Below, piece after piece: positions 9,290 to 20,889 of a stretch of DNA of 64,000 nucleotides (the first letter of the stretch is position 1; each line of letters begins with the position of its first letter). Source of the DNA: Neoscytalidium dimidiatum (lineage: Eukaryota > Ascomycota > Dothideomycetes > Botryosphaeriales > Botryosphaeriaceae); NCBI GenBank assembly GCA_037367355.1, contig CM074702.1, positions 248,001 to 312,000 on the forward strand. The letters are read 5' to 3'. Under the pieces are notes generated by a model. That model made no database searches and was not told the origin of the DNA. It was given only the letters and a program-made list of their open reading frames with translations. A program made the translations under genes and the position numbers.

Positions 9290-12200
9290 CTACAATTCAG
9301 TTGTTAAAGCTTCACCCTCCTTCCCCTTCTTCTTTTTCTTCTTTGAAATCCCCCAACTGCCCCATTCATCCTCCGACGCCGTTTTCATGGAGACTGCTGG
9401 AGGTGATGCGTCCCTGTCAAGAACGGTTTCCACAGCGGTAATCTCTGGCATCGAGCTAAGGCCAGGCACACTGGGCTTGTTTTGACTGTTGAAAGTAGTG
9501 CTGAAATCGCCCCCTTCGCTATTCGCAGCCACATCTGGTTCTGGAGGTGGTGGCGGCGATAGCTCCTGGCCCGCAACTTTCTTTTTCTTCTTTTTCTTCT
9601 TATTTCCTTTAAAGGTGACAGTCCACCCACCCCACTCATCTTCTACAGCTCTCTAAGCAGCCGTAACTGGCTCCGTTCCAAGCTCGTTCTGGGGCTCAGG
9701 GTTCGTCAGTTGTTTCTTTCCTTTCTCCTTTACCTTCTTGAATCCGAAATCCCACAAGTCGTCTATGGTAGTCTCATCGGCGGCCGCTGGCTCCAACTCC
9801 TGCGGTTGCGGTGGAGAAGTTGGAGAGCCAGAGATCTCTAAGCCTTCCTTTTCTCTTTCACTATTCCTTAGAGGCGTACTTGTGCCGTGTTGGGGGTCTT
9901 CATCGTCATACAACTCTCCGTTCCAACTGTCAAGTGAGATCTCTTCCTCAGTATCTCGTGTGTCGTATATGACTTCCACTGTCGCTACGCCAGTGTCTAC
10001 CTTTTTCGGGCCGCGGAAGCTGTTGTCATTCTCGGCGCCATCCGGGTCATCGGCGACGCTGTTTTTCTTCTGCGCCAATGATGAGTTCCGCCCTGAACTG
10101 GAGCCAGCGTTGGCCGTCGACTCTGGGGGCTTCTTACTTCCGCTTTTTATCACCCAAATATCGTTCGAGCCGGTGTCGCCGTTTTGGTTTTCTGAAACCC
10201 CGTTCACAGTCTCCGCAGCAGGAGGTTCGTAGTCCGGGTTGAACATGGGCTGGTACTTGTCAAGGACTTCCGGAGCATCGCTGTCACTCTCTTCGTAGTC
10301 CTCGATGGTAACCTTCCTTCCCTTGCTATGCCTGCTCCCTCTCGGTGGACTTTCAGAAACATCTCTCGCGAGCCCATCATCGGAAGCTTTCCTCATTGAC
10401 GATCGCCGGTGAGCGTGCTTCTTTGCCCTCTTCTTCAGCTTCTCGAAATCATCGTTCTCAAAATAGCTCCGTAGAACCAGCGCCATCTCATTACGGTCAT
10501 CCGGGCTCAGAGTCGTCTTCCTTAGCGGGACGGGCGGGGGCGGTGGCGGTGGGGGCGGGCGAGGCGGGGAAGTCCGATTGTCCCCAGACCAGTTGCTGAA
10601 GAACTTACGCGAGGGGGGGAACATGATGTCATACGAATTGGACCTACTACGTCGTCTGAAAGGGCTGCGAGACCTTCGGTGGACGTATCCGTAGCCCCCG
10701 GGCGGAGGGCCGGAGCCGCCTTGCCTATGAAAAGACCTGTCGCGTCTAGGGGACCCGTGCATACCATCATCTTCCTCCAAGATGTCCCAGTGAGGTGACC
10801 GTATCCTTGTTCGCTCAGGAGTGTCTTTGTCAACGTTGTTGTAAATGTGGACGTTTGGGGCTGGTCTCCGATCCGGAACGGCGCCGCCAGGGAAGCCGTT
10901 GAGGTCGTCGAATGAATCGAATGTGGATGAGCGCCTTGGAGGAAATCTTGGTGGAGTTGGCAACAAGAAGTTTCGTCTTGTATTAACCGGCTCGTATTCG
11001 TGATAAGGGTCATTGGGTCGTCGAAAGCGTTCGCCAACGTTGGGCGTTTGTGGATCGAGATAAACACTTCGAGGGCGCGAATTGGACCGATACATTGGAT
11101 AGTTACGGCCAGCAGGGTATTCGAAGTAGTCTTCATCATAGTCATCTCCGTAGTAGGATCTCCTATAAGGCTGTGCAATATTCCGTTGCGAACTTCGGCT
11201 ACTGCTACGATGTCGGTCTCGGTCTCGTATCCTACTTGCGTCATCATATGAATCCGGGCCGTTCTCGAAGTGGTCAAAAAGGTAAGCACCAGGTGTCCTT
11301 GTGGTTGTAGGGGGAAGTGCCCGTGGCGTGTACGTATCGGGTCTGCTTGTCGATGCGTACGGAACATCCGAGCCCGAGGTTGAGGCATGAGCGCGCTTGT
11401 CCAAATTCTCATCCGTAGTACTATCTTGTGTTCCATCCTTCTCTGCATAATTGACTTCTGGAGACTCAGGACTGATCCTAACGCGAGGCTCCGCAGACGA
11501 TGCAATTTCTGGCTGCCTTTCCGGAAGCGTTGAGTCCACTGGTCTCTTGAGAATCGATGTTAGTCTCTGCGTGGCCATGTCTGCATCTGTGAACAACGTC
11601 GCTTTGGCTTTGTTTCCTCTCGGGCCTGTTGGTTTGGTTGAGTCTTCTAGAATTCCACCGTCGTGCCTTTCGAGTATTACCAACACGGACAGACCTCCTT
11701 CTGCATAGCTGAACAGGCCGATGCGGACCCTATGCTTCGTTATCTCCATCCCGACAAGTTGCCATGTGTACTGCGAGGACTCGTGTTTCTTCTCTTCCAT
11801 GAGCTCCTGAAACTCATCTTTGGTGGCTCTGGGAAGTGAAGAAAAGTTTCTCAACACAGCTCTGTGATTCTGCTTCTTGACCATTTGCATCAGCGTCGGC
11901 ACTGGCAGCGGGACTCTAATCCTGGGTGTTTCTAGAGACCAGGCTTCGAGAGCTGGTAATAGAGCCGACCTCTTCCCCTCTCCATCATCGTAGGAGACCA
12001 TAGACGAGGCTTTGGAGTCCTTCCAACGAAACAAACTATTCCGTGTCTTCGATTGACTGCCAGGATGTGTCAGAAATTACTGCGGCCCGAAACCCCATCG
12101 CTGATACGTGCATCACTTACCGTGAAGAAGAAACCGTTACAGGCTCGCTTGTCGTTGAACTTGAACTCTGAGTCTTCTCTGAAAGCGCCTCTTGAGATTT

Positions 12201-13320
12201 GAGGAATGTGAAGGGATCGGGTCGTACTTCTGGTGTTGTGATCTCCTTTATCTTTCCCAACACTTCCTTGAGTTTCTCTTCTTCAAACCCTGCTTCTTCC
12301 ATAGCACCGTGAATTTGTTCTATCTGTTCGATGTGTTGTTTCTGCATTGTTTCTCGCATTACCCGTTCCTTCGCTAAATCTTCGAGAACTTCCTTTCTGG
12401 CTTGCTCCCTCCGCTTCTGTCTCTCGGCTTCCTCCTCCAGCTGTTCCGCCCGTGCAAGAAGCCGCTTCTCTCTTTCAATTCTTTCTTGGGCCTCCAATTC
12501 TTTTCTCATGAGGTAGAGTTGGTAGTCCCTGCGTTCCAGCTCCGCAGTCTGCTTTTTCGCATCGAGAAATTCGACAAAGTACTCCAACATATCATCATCC
12601 GAGGAGAATGAGCTGTCTGATGATGTCGAAGTCACAGATCCGACTTCAGGAGAAAGCGAGCCGGCTCTTGGAGCTCGAGTCGACTGCCTCACCTGCGCTT
12701 TTCTGTGCCTGGACGCGGCCTTCTCCTTGATACGGGTCAACCTCTTGAGCTTCGCCTGCGCATCTTCTTGCTTTTTCTCGACCTCTTGGGTAAGTGGCAT
12801 CTTGGATCTGTGACGCATCGCACGTTAATAGCAAGCACATTTGTGTTCTAACTCACAGCACTTACAATTTATGTGCCGTGGCCATAACCATTAACAACTG
12901 CAACTCCACCTTTAGCTCCCCCAACCTCGCCCTCGGCTCATTCAAGGTCCTCCTGAAAATCGGCCACTGCCACCTCCGCCACCTCGAAAGGTCCAGAAAC
13001 TCGGCGGCAGCCTCCTCCGGGTCCTTCTGGCCGTGATCGGGAATCAGCAAGCGGCTCCGAAACTCGAATATGGTCTCCTGGAACGCGAGCGACAGCCTGC
13101 GACACTCCTTCAAGCCGACGGGCGTCAGGAACCCCGTGTTGTTGTCTCCGTCGATCAGTTCCGACAGCCCCCGCACGTGGTCGGACGCCTGCTCGACCTC
13201 GATGACGAGCGCCTTGACGCTCTCGTGCGCGGCGCCGACCTCGTCGATGTACGATTTGAGCCCTTCTGCGAAGTTGTAGCCCAGCTGCGCGATGGCGATG
13301 ATGTCGCCGATGCCAGACAT
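9290..13320 (-). CDS. HeLo-like/fungal N-terminal domain protein with coiled coil and disordered tail; in-frame TAG near the C-terminus
   Basis: Exons on the complement: 12866..13320, 12121..12807, then 12056 leftwards. Both introns are GTAAGT...CAG (58 and 64 nt). The N-terminus (MSGIGDIIAIAQLGYNFAEG) is an amphipathic helical domain of the HeLo-like/Fungal_N type found at the head of many STAND and signalling proteins of fungal non-self recognition. Exon 2 encodes a long Glu/Arg/Lys coiled coil. Exon 3 is mostly disordered, with RS-rich and polyproline tracts. A TAG at 9653-9655 gives 1,181 aa, but the same frame continues for 120 codons to a TAG at 9290. That segment carries two more copies of an acidic-Trp-Gly motif followed by polylysine, already seen before the stop. 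It is either a premature stop, readthrough, or the acceptor of an 81-nt phase-0 intron (GTAAAG...GCTTAG). Cellular role unknown. Confidence 0.75.
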
Positions 13321-13753
13321 TGTCTCGCGTCCGGCAGTGGTCCGAGGTGCGCGTCTGCGCGGCCGGAGCTGACGAGGGGTGGGATGAAAATCGGTTTTAA
13401 CGACGGGGGGTGCGCGCGTGCGGTCAGCCGCACGCCTTCAGCCCCCACGCTGGGGCGCTCTTTAGGCTGCTCTCTTTGGGCTGACTGCGGCTCTTTCCGG
13501 CAGCGTCAGCATGAGTGGTGTGTAGTACGAATTTCGGCTGATGCAGGAAGGAGTCAAGGTTTTGTGGCGTAGTGCATGCGGGTGAGCTTAGTGGTAGAAA
13601 GGCTGTGCTACACCATCCCGAACCATTCTTCTCTGCGTGGCGTTGCTCTCGGGGGAAACATTTGCTGCCGATGGCTGTGCATGAGCTTATTTCTCAGAAA
13701 CCATGACCAATGCGTGTGTGTATTATGAAGTACCTAATATCCCAACTTCTTTA
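13321..13753. other. intergenic
   Basis: About 430 bp between the 5' end of the HeLo-like gene and the 3' end of kelch paralogue 1. GC-rich promoter-like sequence; no further feature seen. Confidence 0.5.
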
Positions 13754-15658
13754 TTATCCCCTACTTCCACCATCATCCCCTGCCAACTCCGCTACCACCT
13801 CCCTTCCATCCTTCTCGTGCGCCACCGCACCCCTGCCACTTTGCAGCTCCGCCACCATTCCCCGACCATGCAACTCCGCCATTCCCTCCCCCTGTAGCTC
13901 GATCGGAATAACGTGATGACGCCAAGGATCTCCATCTTGCAGAAGGATATTCTGCTTTCCGCCTTTTCTTCGTCGGAGGTAAAACCAGAGCGCGCCAGCA
14001 ACGAGTGCCACACCTAAGATAGAGCCTACGACAATGCCGGCAATAGCAGCAGGTTTGAGGGAGTCTGCGGAGCCGGGGGTATTCGGAGGCTGTGGGGATG
14101 TGGTGGAGGCCGAGGAGGATGGTGTTGATGAGGATGCGGAAGTGGGGAAGTTCGTGGTGGAGAAGACGCGTTGGAGGGCGGTGGAGTTCCAGGCCGGTTC
14201 GCGGTCGCTGTTTGTGATGAGCGCGAGTAGGATACGAAAAGGAATTCACGGCTTACTTCTGTAGATAGTAAAACTGGACTAGTTCAGAGGGTTTGTAGAC
14301 GGTGTTGTTCAGTGAGCTCGCTTTGTACTCATCCTCAAATCGCAGGCTCGTCATGTTGAAGACGGCGATGCCCTGTTTGAACGGATCTGCTCCGTCGAGC
14401 ATGCTCTGATAGTTCGTAGCTGTCTGGTCTGTTGTCGATGAGTCAAATCCACCGAGCGTCAGAATCTGGCTACCGCCAACGGCGGTGCAAGTATGCTCGT
14501 GGCGCGGGTGCTCGGCGACGTAGTCAACTTGTATCCAGTGGAAAGCTGGCAACGTCAGGAGGAAGATCTGATCGAAGGGGATTGCATCGGTCCCTGTCGT
14601 GCCCGGGTACCCGCCATACACGAATACCTCGTAAGTGCCGTTGTCTGAAGCCACCCCGCTGAGGCAGAACCCTTTGCGCGCGTCGGGTGCATTGCCCGTG
14701 GTCTTCTGGTCCCACCATTGATCGGAGTCCGGGTCGTATATCGAGACGGTGTCGAAGCTAAAGAAGCCTGAGTAGTCCGTGAATTGCTCCGGCCCTCCGC
14801 CCATGACGATAAAGATGCCTTTGGGACCGAACACGGGAACGTGATGCATACGGCCTTCCTCAATTTTACCATGGAAGCGCGGAGCGTCCACAGTCCCATT
14901 GGTGAGCGTTTTTGTTGTCATGTTGAACTCGACCATTCCTCTTAGAGGTAGGATTGTCTGGTCCAGGTCCTCGGTTTCCGTACTTGATTTGGATGTGGAA
15001 GCTCCTCCAAGCATGAGGCCAGCCTCACCACCAGACGCGAAAAGTGATATGTATCCACGGGTGATGTTGTTGAACACGGCATCAGTTGATGCAACTGCAG
15101 TGTCCCAAGTGCCGCTCCCTCCGCCATCTGGCTTGAACGACCAGAGGCCCATGGGGTATGGATCTCTGGACGAGAACTTTGAAAGGGATCCAGCGAATCC
15201 AGAATAGAGGATGTTTTCACTTTCGTCGTACCAGAGCCCAGTGCCAGTAAGATTGGGCACATCGTCAGGTTTTGAGGTGGATCTGAATGTGACAGTCTCA
15301 TTTGTCCAATCCTGAGACAGGTCAATTGAGAGGATTGTCGTCGCTTGATGGTCACGGTAAATCAGTCTTAACTCTTCAACCGGGCTGAGAGGGTAAATGC
15401 GCACAGTAATGATAAGATGTGTTGCCGTTCTCTCTGGCAGAAAAAGTCGCCGCCGTCAATGTACAGGTATTTGCCCACAAGTGCAGCTAAGGAAGTCAAT
15501 TTTTAGGTAGCAGAGAGTGTTGAGGTTCCAAACTCACCGGCGTGACCTGCGCGCCGTCTGAAAGTGTCGGCTGAAGTTGCACCATCTGCCGGTCCATCGG
15601 CAGAAACCCTAATAACAAGCCATGAGACGGCAACCGAAAGAATCCTGGAAATCTTCAT
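13754..15658 (-). pseudogene. kelch-repeat type I membrane protein, paralogue 1, with a one-base frameshift
   Basis: Exons on the complement: 15538..15658, 15405..15486, 14257..15343, 13754..14207. Exon 1 gives a signal peptide (MKISRILSVAVSWLVIRVSA). Exons 2-3 give kelch/galactose-oxidase-like blades, with repeated G-G and W motifs such as IFIVMGGGPEQF, VFVYGGYPG and ILTLGGFD. Exon 4 gives a Ser/Thr/Pro linker, a membrane helix (AIAGIVVGSILGVALVAGAL), basic stop-transfer RRRKGGK and a short cytosolic tail. Exon 2 is 82 nt, whereas the equivalent exon of paralogue 2 (22667-24755) is 81 nt. The extra base falls in a run of five T (15441-15445 on + as A). Removing it would restore an exact alignment; as read, the frame breaks after DGGDFF. 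An alternative 38-nt intron (to GTTAAG) would keep the frame but does not match the paralogue. The break may be real decay or an assembly indel. The other three exons are intact. The intended length is 580 aa. Confidence 0.75.
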
Positions 15659-16010
15659 GGCGACAAAGGAAATGTGAACCGGAAACCAGCGGTCCAACGC
15701 CGCAAAGAGATGGGAAAGCGAGAGAGGAGAAGAAGGACCAGCGGAAGAGTTGGGTGCTAATTTGAGCTATCAACAATGTGGCAGGGAAGTCATTGCGGCA
15801 CAGCACCCTCTAAGCGCCCGACCCTGGTCGCGCACTGGGGATCGACAACGCACATGCAACTTGGGAGTTTTGGCGCCTTCAATTGTTAGACGAATAGCTC
15901 GGCTCTGGTATTCTATTGGGAAAATCTGCATGCCGTCTAGATGTTCTCGATTCCCGCAGAATCAGGTGCCGAGCCCCGAAAAATGACGTCTTGGCAGCAT
16001 ATCGTAGCCG
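15659..16010. other. intergenic upstream of kelch 1
   Basis: 352 bp between the start of kelch 1 and the end of the F-box gene. It contains one copy of the CTGTGCCGCA motif (15794-15803, complement). No other feature seen. Confidence 0.5.
15794..15803 (-). promoter_or_regulatory. CTGTGCCGCA motif, copy 1
   Basis: The decamer CTGTGCCGCA read on the complement, about 136 bp upstream of the kelch 1 start codon. It is one of five copies in 6.7 kb. Extended match TGCTGTGCCGCA. Function unknown. Confidence 0.4.
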
Positions 16011-18287
16011 TTAAGCACAAGCATGATCCTCAAGCGCCTCCGAAATGACCCCTAAACTGATAAGCCCATACGCAATCTTTGAGTCCTGTGTATGTGAGCG
16101 CTCTGTTTCTCATTGGGTGTGGTACTTGAACTCACATGGCTGGCGTACAATCCAGTAATCGTCGTGCCTGGGGAGATTGCCAGGTCACGCATTTCTGTAT
16201 GATCGCATTTGTCTCTACTCCAAAATTCACGACCGCGATCCGTTGTAATCTAGTGTGCAAGGTACAATCAGCCCAGTGCATCAGTCAATGATAATAGATA
16301 GGAGAAAGGGAAGGCATTTCACGGCAGAGACAACTACGAACTCACTTTGAAGCATTTTAGGGCTCCATGCCGTATAAAATCGTAGACTCCTGGACTTTCA
16401 TTCTTTATTATGTGGACAGCAATGGATAGGATGTGCTCCCCTGTAGGTCCATCGATAGCGAAAACAGATCCGGGGGAAACATCCTCAGGATTGCAGCGGC
16501 CAAGATAGCTTGAAGAACATCCGTCGTAGCCATCATCGTACACGAATTCCACTGACATTAGCTTGCGCGGTCCCCGAATAGATAACTTAGTAAAGTGTTT
16601 GAGCCGCCTGCCTTTCGGTCCACCGAAATGGTTCCAAATCAGTGGTCGATACCCGGGATCACTTGGAGACTGGCCTGTGAATGAGGAGTCATTCAGGTTG
16701 AGGCCAAGCGGTGGTTTTCCAGGATACCACAATGCTGTCTCTCGCAGGGTGTGGCGGCTAGTCCTAAAAGATTGCTCTCCCGCAACATCTGTTGCCGTTA
16801 CCCCCAGGCCGATGACTTTGAACCCCTTGATTGTGCCATCAGCTTAAAGGGCTTTCAGATGGATGTCTTAACTTACATCGAGCTTGACAGTCACAGCTTC
16901 AATGGGTCCGGACAAGATCAAGCGATCAGATATTGGAATGTCACTTGAACATCCGCACCACTGAGACGGCTGTCCTGCGTCGTCTATAACCTGTAAACCC
17001 CTAATACCACTCGGAGATGCTGCCACTCTAAATCCACAGAGCTCCTGCAGCGTCAAAACGGTTTCATTGCCAGAGATGTACCCTACACGGGATTCAGACA
17101 TGCCGTGCACAATGAAGCGCAATCCTGAGATGTAAGTCCAGGTGCCAATGTTGATTGTTGAAACTCCAATTTTCGAAAGATGACCAGGCAGAGGGACGAC
17201 GATGGTATGTAGGGAGCAACAGCCATCCTCATATGGTCTCCAGCCTCTATCAAGTGTATCAACCGCCAGATCACCAGTCACTTGAGACCAGGGCGGGGCG
17301 AGTAGTTGTTCAGACACACGGACTGGATTCCCCTCAAGGTGGACTGCAGCAACTCGCTTGAGCTGTTTGATCAGGTGCCAAACACGACATCGGTTCCGCA
17401 AGCCAGGCAGGTTGCACCTCGGACCTGTAAGTCGGTATAGTTCAAGCCAATCTATGGGGCCTCGACGGTCGTGCGCTTCAAATACGAAGCCTCTGTCCTG
17501 GTCGTTGGTGAATCGAGAGGCCCAGAATGCGCTGCTAGATAGCAATGGCAAGAACGAAGCCGATGCCTGGCGCAATACCAACGCGTCATGTGTCTCCAGA
17601 AAGGTTGCAATAATTTCGCGAAGCTCCCACGGTAGGCGGGAGAAGGTATCCGGGGCTGCTGTTTTCTTCATTCCACGTTGAGGCTGAGGTCTCTCGCATG
17701 TTGATAAGATTCCAAAGAGGTCCGGCACGTGGTAAAGATTTTCGAGTGCATCCAAGGCAAGGTCGGAATCATCTGGAGGCATGTACATGATTTCTTGCCA
17801 CGGGTAAAAGTTTTTTGTCTCTACATGACAAAGACCTCCGTACATGTGTGGCCAGGCCAGGCCATTTGCGCGAAGAGGAAACGGCAATGACTTGCACATT
17901 CCCACCAGCCGGTCGACGGGAATGTGTTCTGGCTCCCAAGCCTTGCGCAACAGCATCCAGCACGCATCATGTAGTATGAAGCCATGACATGCTTCAGGTG
18001 GAGACTGGTTCATGGCTGTCAGCTCGAGCAGCTGAGGGTCGTCGTGGTCGTCCCATCGCCGAGCGGGGTCCAAGGGCGGGGTCAAGATGGCGCTGCCATC
18101 ATAACACCCCGCCCCCGTCACTGAACACCCCGATGGATGCGAATAAACTAGTAGCATGAGCAAGAAACGACCACGGTTGATCCATAGGTAACATACTTGC
18201 GCGGTATTCTCTGCGCCACTGCTCGTCGATCTCGACGTCGAATTGCTCAACTTCAATACCACACACGATGCAGCAATCGGCAGACAT
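16011..18287 (-). CDS. F-box protein with DUF7600-like C-terminal region
   Basis: Model complement(16011..16085,16136..16249,16346..16825,16877..18120,18197..18287), five exons, 667 aa, all introns GT-AG (50-96 nt). The start MSADCCIVCGIEVE gives a Cys-rich head. The next exon begins with the GCYDG...RRWDD segment and a histidine-containing patch (CHGFILHDACWMLL) typical of this fungal family. The F-box lies around residue 185 (FSRLPWELREIIATFLETHDALVLRQAS), the Skp1-binding motif of SCF ubiquitin ligases. The downstream part has a family-specific fold ending in FWSRDKCDHTEM and ISPGTTITGLYASH. F-box/DUF7600 proteins are expanded in Pezizomycotina; substrates are not known. The 532-codon open frame that starts upstream at 18466 is not used because its first part translates intron 1. 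Confidence 0.85.
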
Positions 18288-18950
18288 GACAGAATACTTT
18301 GCGAAGGAATGGATGATCTGAAATTTCGATATAGGTAGAAGCGGTTTGACTGAATGGAAGCTGTATCCGTGGTTGCCTGCGTTAGCGGTTGCCTGCTGCG
18401 GTGCCAGGCTGCAATCAGGAACCCGAGGTTTTCCCGCCGCCCTCTCCCTCTCCCTCTCCCTCTCACACTTTCACCTTAGGCAGGCGGGATTTTGAGCGTG
18501 CTTGGAAGCGAAAATCGCACTCTTTCGCCTTAGGCGCACCTTTCCATGATTATTGTTGTCAGCAGCATCACGTTCATCTTAAGACAGAATATATTCCTGC
18601 GGTGTTTCAGCACCTCCGGGTACGCGTACGCACCCCTTGCGCTTTCATTGGCACTGGCGAGCTTCGTCGAATTTGTAATCGAAGATGCATGAAGTGAGTT
18701 GGACCCCATGCAATAGGGCCTGACTGGGACACATTTGGCTTCAGACTTGGCCATGGAGCCACATCTCTACGCACAAACAGAGCTGTCGCTCTCAAAAGAC
18801 TCAGGAGAACAGATTGGCGGTCATTCATGGCGGTGCAAAAAGCGGCGTCGCTTCCTGGAATTAAGCGGGCCGTGAGGCTCATTATGCCGACGCTTGAAGG
18901 TCATCATATTGAACTATCTACTGTGAAAGCTCCACTCACGCGAGAGCTCG
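18288..18950. other. intergenic
   Basis: 663 bp between the F-box gene start and the nuclease-like gene A stop. A (CTCCCT)n-like simple repeat lies at about 18440-18464. No gene seen. Confidence 0.5.
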
Positions 18951-19556
18951 CTAAGCTGTTTCTTGCGCGACCGCCTGGCTAAGAGTGATCAAGAGCGTAT
19001 GAATTTGCTCCTCATTGATGGCAATCTCGTAGATTTGGCCTCTGGCAGGAGCCCAGTCGACAGAATCCTGCTTGAAGGGGTTGAGCTGATAGAAGCGCAC
19101 GTACGTCCCAATGCTAACAGCGAGATAGATAACAAAGGGATCGTCTTCCTCACCATCCTCCGCCCGTGACAACTTCGCATATCCCTCCACTTGAGTCAGG
19201 GCCTTTCTCCATTCAGAGCTCGCCGTCTCCTTCCCAGATCTCTTGTCTTCAAAAAAAATAATTTTGGTCTTCTTCCCGTGCCTGAAATAGCGGACGATGA
19301 TGTCACTTTTCTTGTTCGATAGTTTGTTTGGGCGCGAATGCGAGACTGTTGTGAAGCCTTTCTTTCTGGGGAAGTAGTCATGCAGGACATTTCCCCAAAA
19401 TGCGTCGACCTCTTCCTCAGTTGATCCAGGCTTCTTGATATCAACGTAGAGATCATATGTATATTCATCACTGAGGTACTGTATAAAGTTTAGCCAGGTG
19501 GTATGTTGAATAAGCGCATTACAGGCCAGACTCACGTATTTGTATCTGGAAGCCAT
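18951..19556 (-). CDS. PD-(D/E)XK nuclease-like small protein, copy A (motif intact)
   Basis: Model complement(18951..19478,19536..19556), 182 aa. The 57-nt intron (GTGAGT, branch GGCTAAAC, ATACAG) has no stop, so the unspliced frame is also open (201 aa). The splice is supported by the paralogue at 21365-21988, which has an intron at the identical position. After splicing the protein starts MASRYKYYLSDEY. Residues 65-87 carry a strand with D66 (KSDIIVRYF), a turn, then IIFFEDKR with E84-x-K86. A helix with Q103-V-E-G-Y107 follows. D...ExK plus QxxxY is the pattern of PD-(D/E)XK nucleases of the RecB type. A further strand follows (FVIYLAVSIGTYVRFYQL). I know no named family for it; nuclease function is inferred from the motif only. 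Cysteine-free and no targeting signal seen. Confidence 0.7.
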   Translation of the reverse strand: MASRYKYVSLACNALIQHTTWLNFIQYLSDEYTYDLYVDIKKPGSTEEEVDAFWGNVLHDYFPRKKGFTTVSHSRPNKLSNKKSDIIVRYFRHGKKTKIIFFEDKRSGKETASSEWRKALTQVEGYAKLSRAEDGEEDDPFVIYLAVSIGTYVRFYQLNPFKQDSVDWAPARGQIYEIAINEEQIHTLLITLSQAVAQETA

Positions 19557-19868
19557 GGTGATGTTTCAATTGATGACCAAAGGTAGCGAAAGAGACAAAG
19601 TTGGGGGAAATAGATACTGCTTAGAATGATAAAAGCGTCACTCGTCTGTGATGTGTGAGGATTGTACTGATGGACTGCTTCTGAACAGTGGACACATCAA
19701 TCCTATGCCAACGGGCGGAAGGACTTCTCCCCGACTCTACGCGCCCACACGGAAATAACTGTCTTTATCCGGTTGAATGGAGAGCTCGCGACAACCTTAG
19801 GCGCTTCCGCGAGGCTGGGGTGTGTCGACTAAGGAGCTTTCGTGCGGTGTGGCTCGCTGCAGCTCGCA

Positions 19869-19878
19869 CTGTGCCGCA
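19869..19878 (+). promoter_or_regulatory. CTGTGCCGCA motif, copy 2
   Basis: Exact decamer about 310 bp upstream of the start of nuclease-like gene A (which reads on the other strand). Function unknown. Confidence 0.35.
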
Positions 19879-20378
19879 TTTCGGCACATTCTTTCTCGTG
19901 CAGCCAGGCAGTAATAGCCAATCATTGCACAAATCAGCTGATAATGCAAGTTTGAGGCTTTGGTACCGATGAAACACAAGCGTAGAGAGCTTTTCTGGGA
20001 TCGGATACGTGATCCATTGGCAAGAATGGCTGAATTGTTCAGCGCTGATCAGTCTTTCTCGTTCCCAGATGACATGCTATAACTGTGAGAACTACATCGC
20101 TTGCAGTCGATTGCTATCAATGTCTGCCCTACCGATGTACTAACACATTGCGGAAGGCGACCGGCAGCAAATCTCCGTCGTTGACTGACTCATTGATGTA
20201 CCTATCTGGTTGGTACACGGGAAGGTAATTGCGCTAATATGCATATCCAGAGACATATCTAAGCTGCGCCCCACACTTTGGACTCTCTCATTGGGCGAGG
20301 GAAAGGTGTTATCTTATTGCCTGGCGTAACCCTACCAGCAAGTGGCTTGGAGAACGGCACGGTCAATGGATCGTTCTG

Positions 20379-20388
20379 CTGTGCCGCA
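20379..20388 (+). promoter_or_regulatory. CTGTGCCGCA motif, copy 3
   Basis: Exact decamer, extended match CTGCTGTGCCGCAC shared with copy 5. It lies in the gene-free stretch between the nuclease-like paralogues. Confidence 0.35.
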
Positions 20389-20889
20389 CGGAATCGCCGG
20401 CATGAAACGACAATTCTTGCAAACCCGCGAAGCCACACCACTGTCAATCATTCTACCCCTCTACTCCATTGTTAAGGTATGGAAAAACTGTGCAGATGTT
20501 TCTTGAATCTTTCGAGGAAGGTTCGAGTTAGATGGCTCTCGTGCCGGCTGCTGTCTGCACTGACCTGCTTCATGAATTGAACCAAGAGTGTCATATCATC
20601 TTGTCATGCTGCGTTAAAGGATTCATTTCCATACCTCCTGTTTCCTACGATGAGAATCTTTTCGTGGTAATGCTAGATAACATAATGCATTGTGAAGTTA
20701 TGCAGCTATAAAAATAGCACCACCTGAAATGAGAGAGCACGCTCGCGTATTTGTGCCTAGCAGATGTTTTTCTCTTTCAATATTACTATAGCGAGCCGTT
20801 GATAAAGCTAAGTAATGAGTAAATGGTGTTGTTTATGAGGGGTGGAGTTGAGTTGTAAAACTATGGGATGTCATGGAGCTGAAAAGGTC

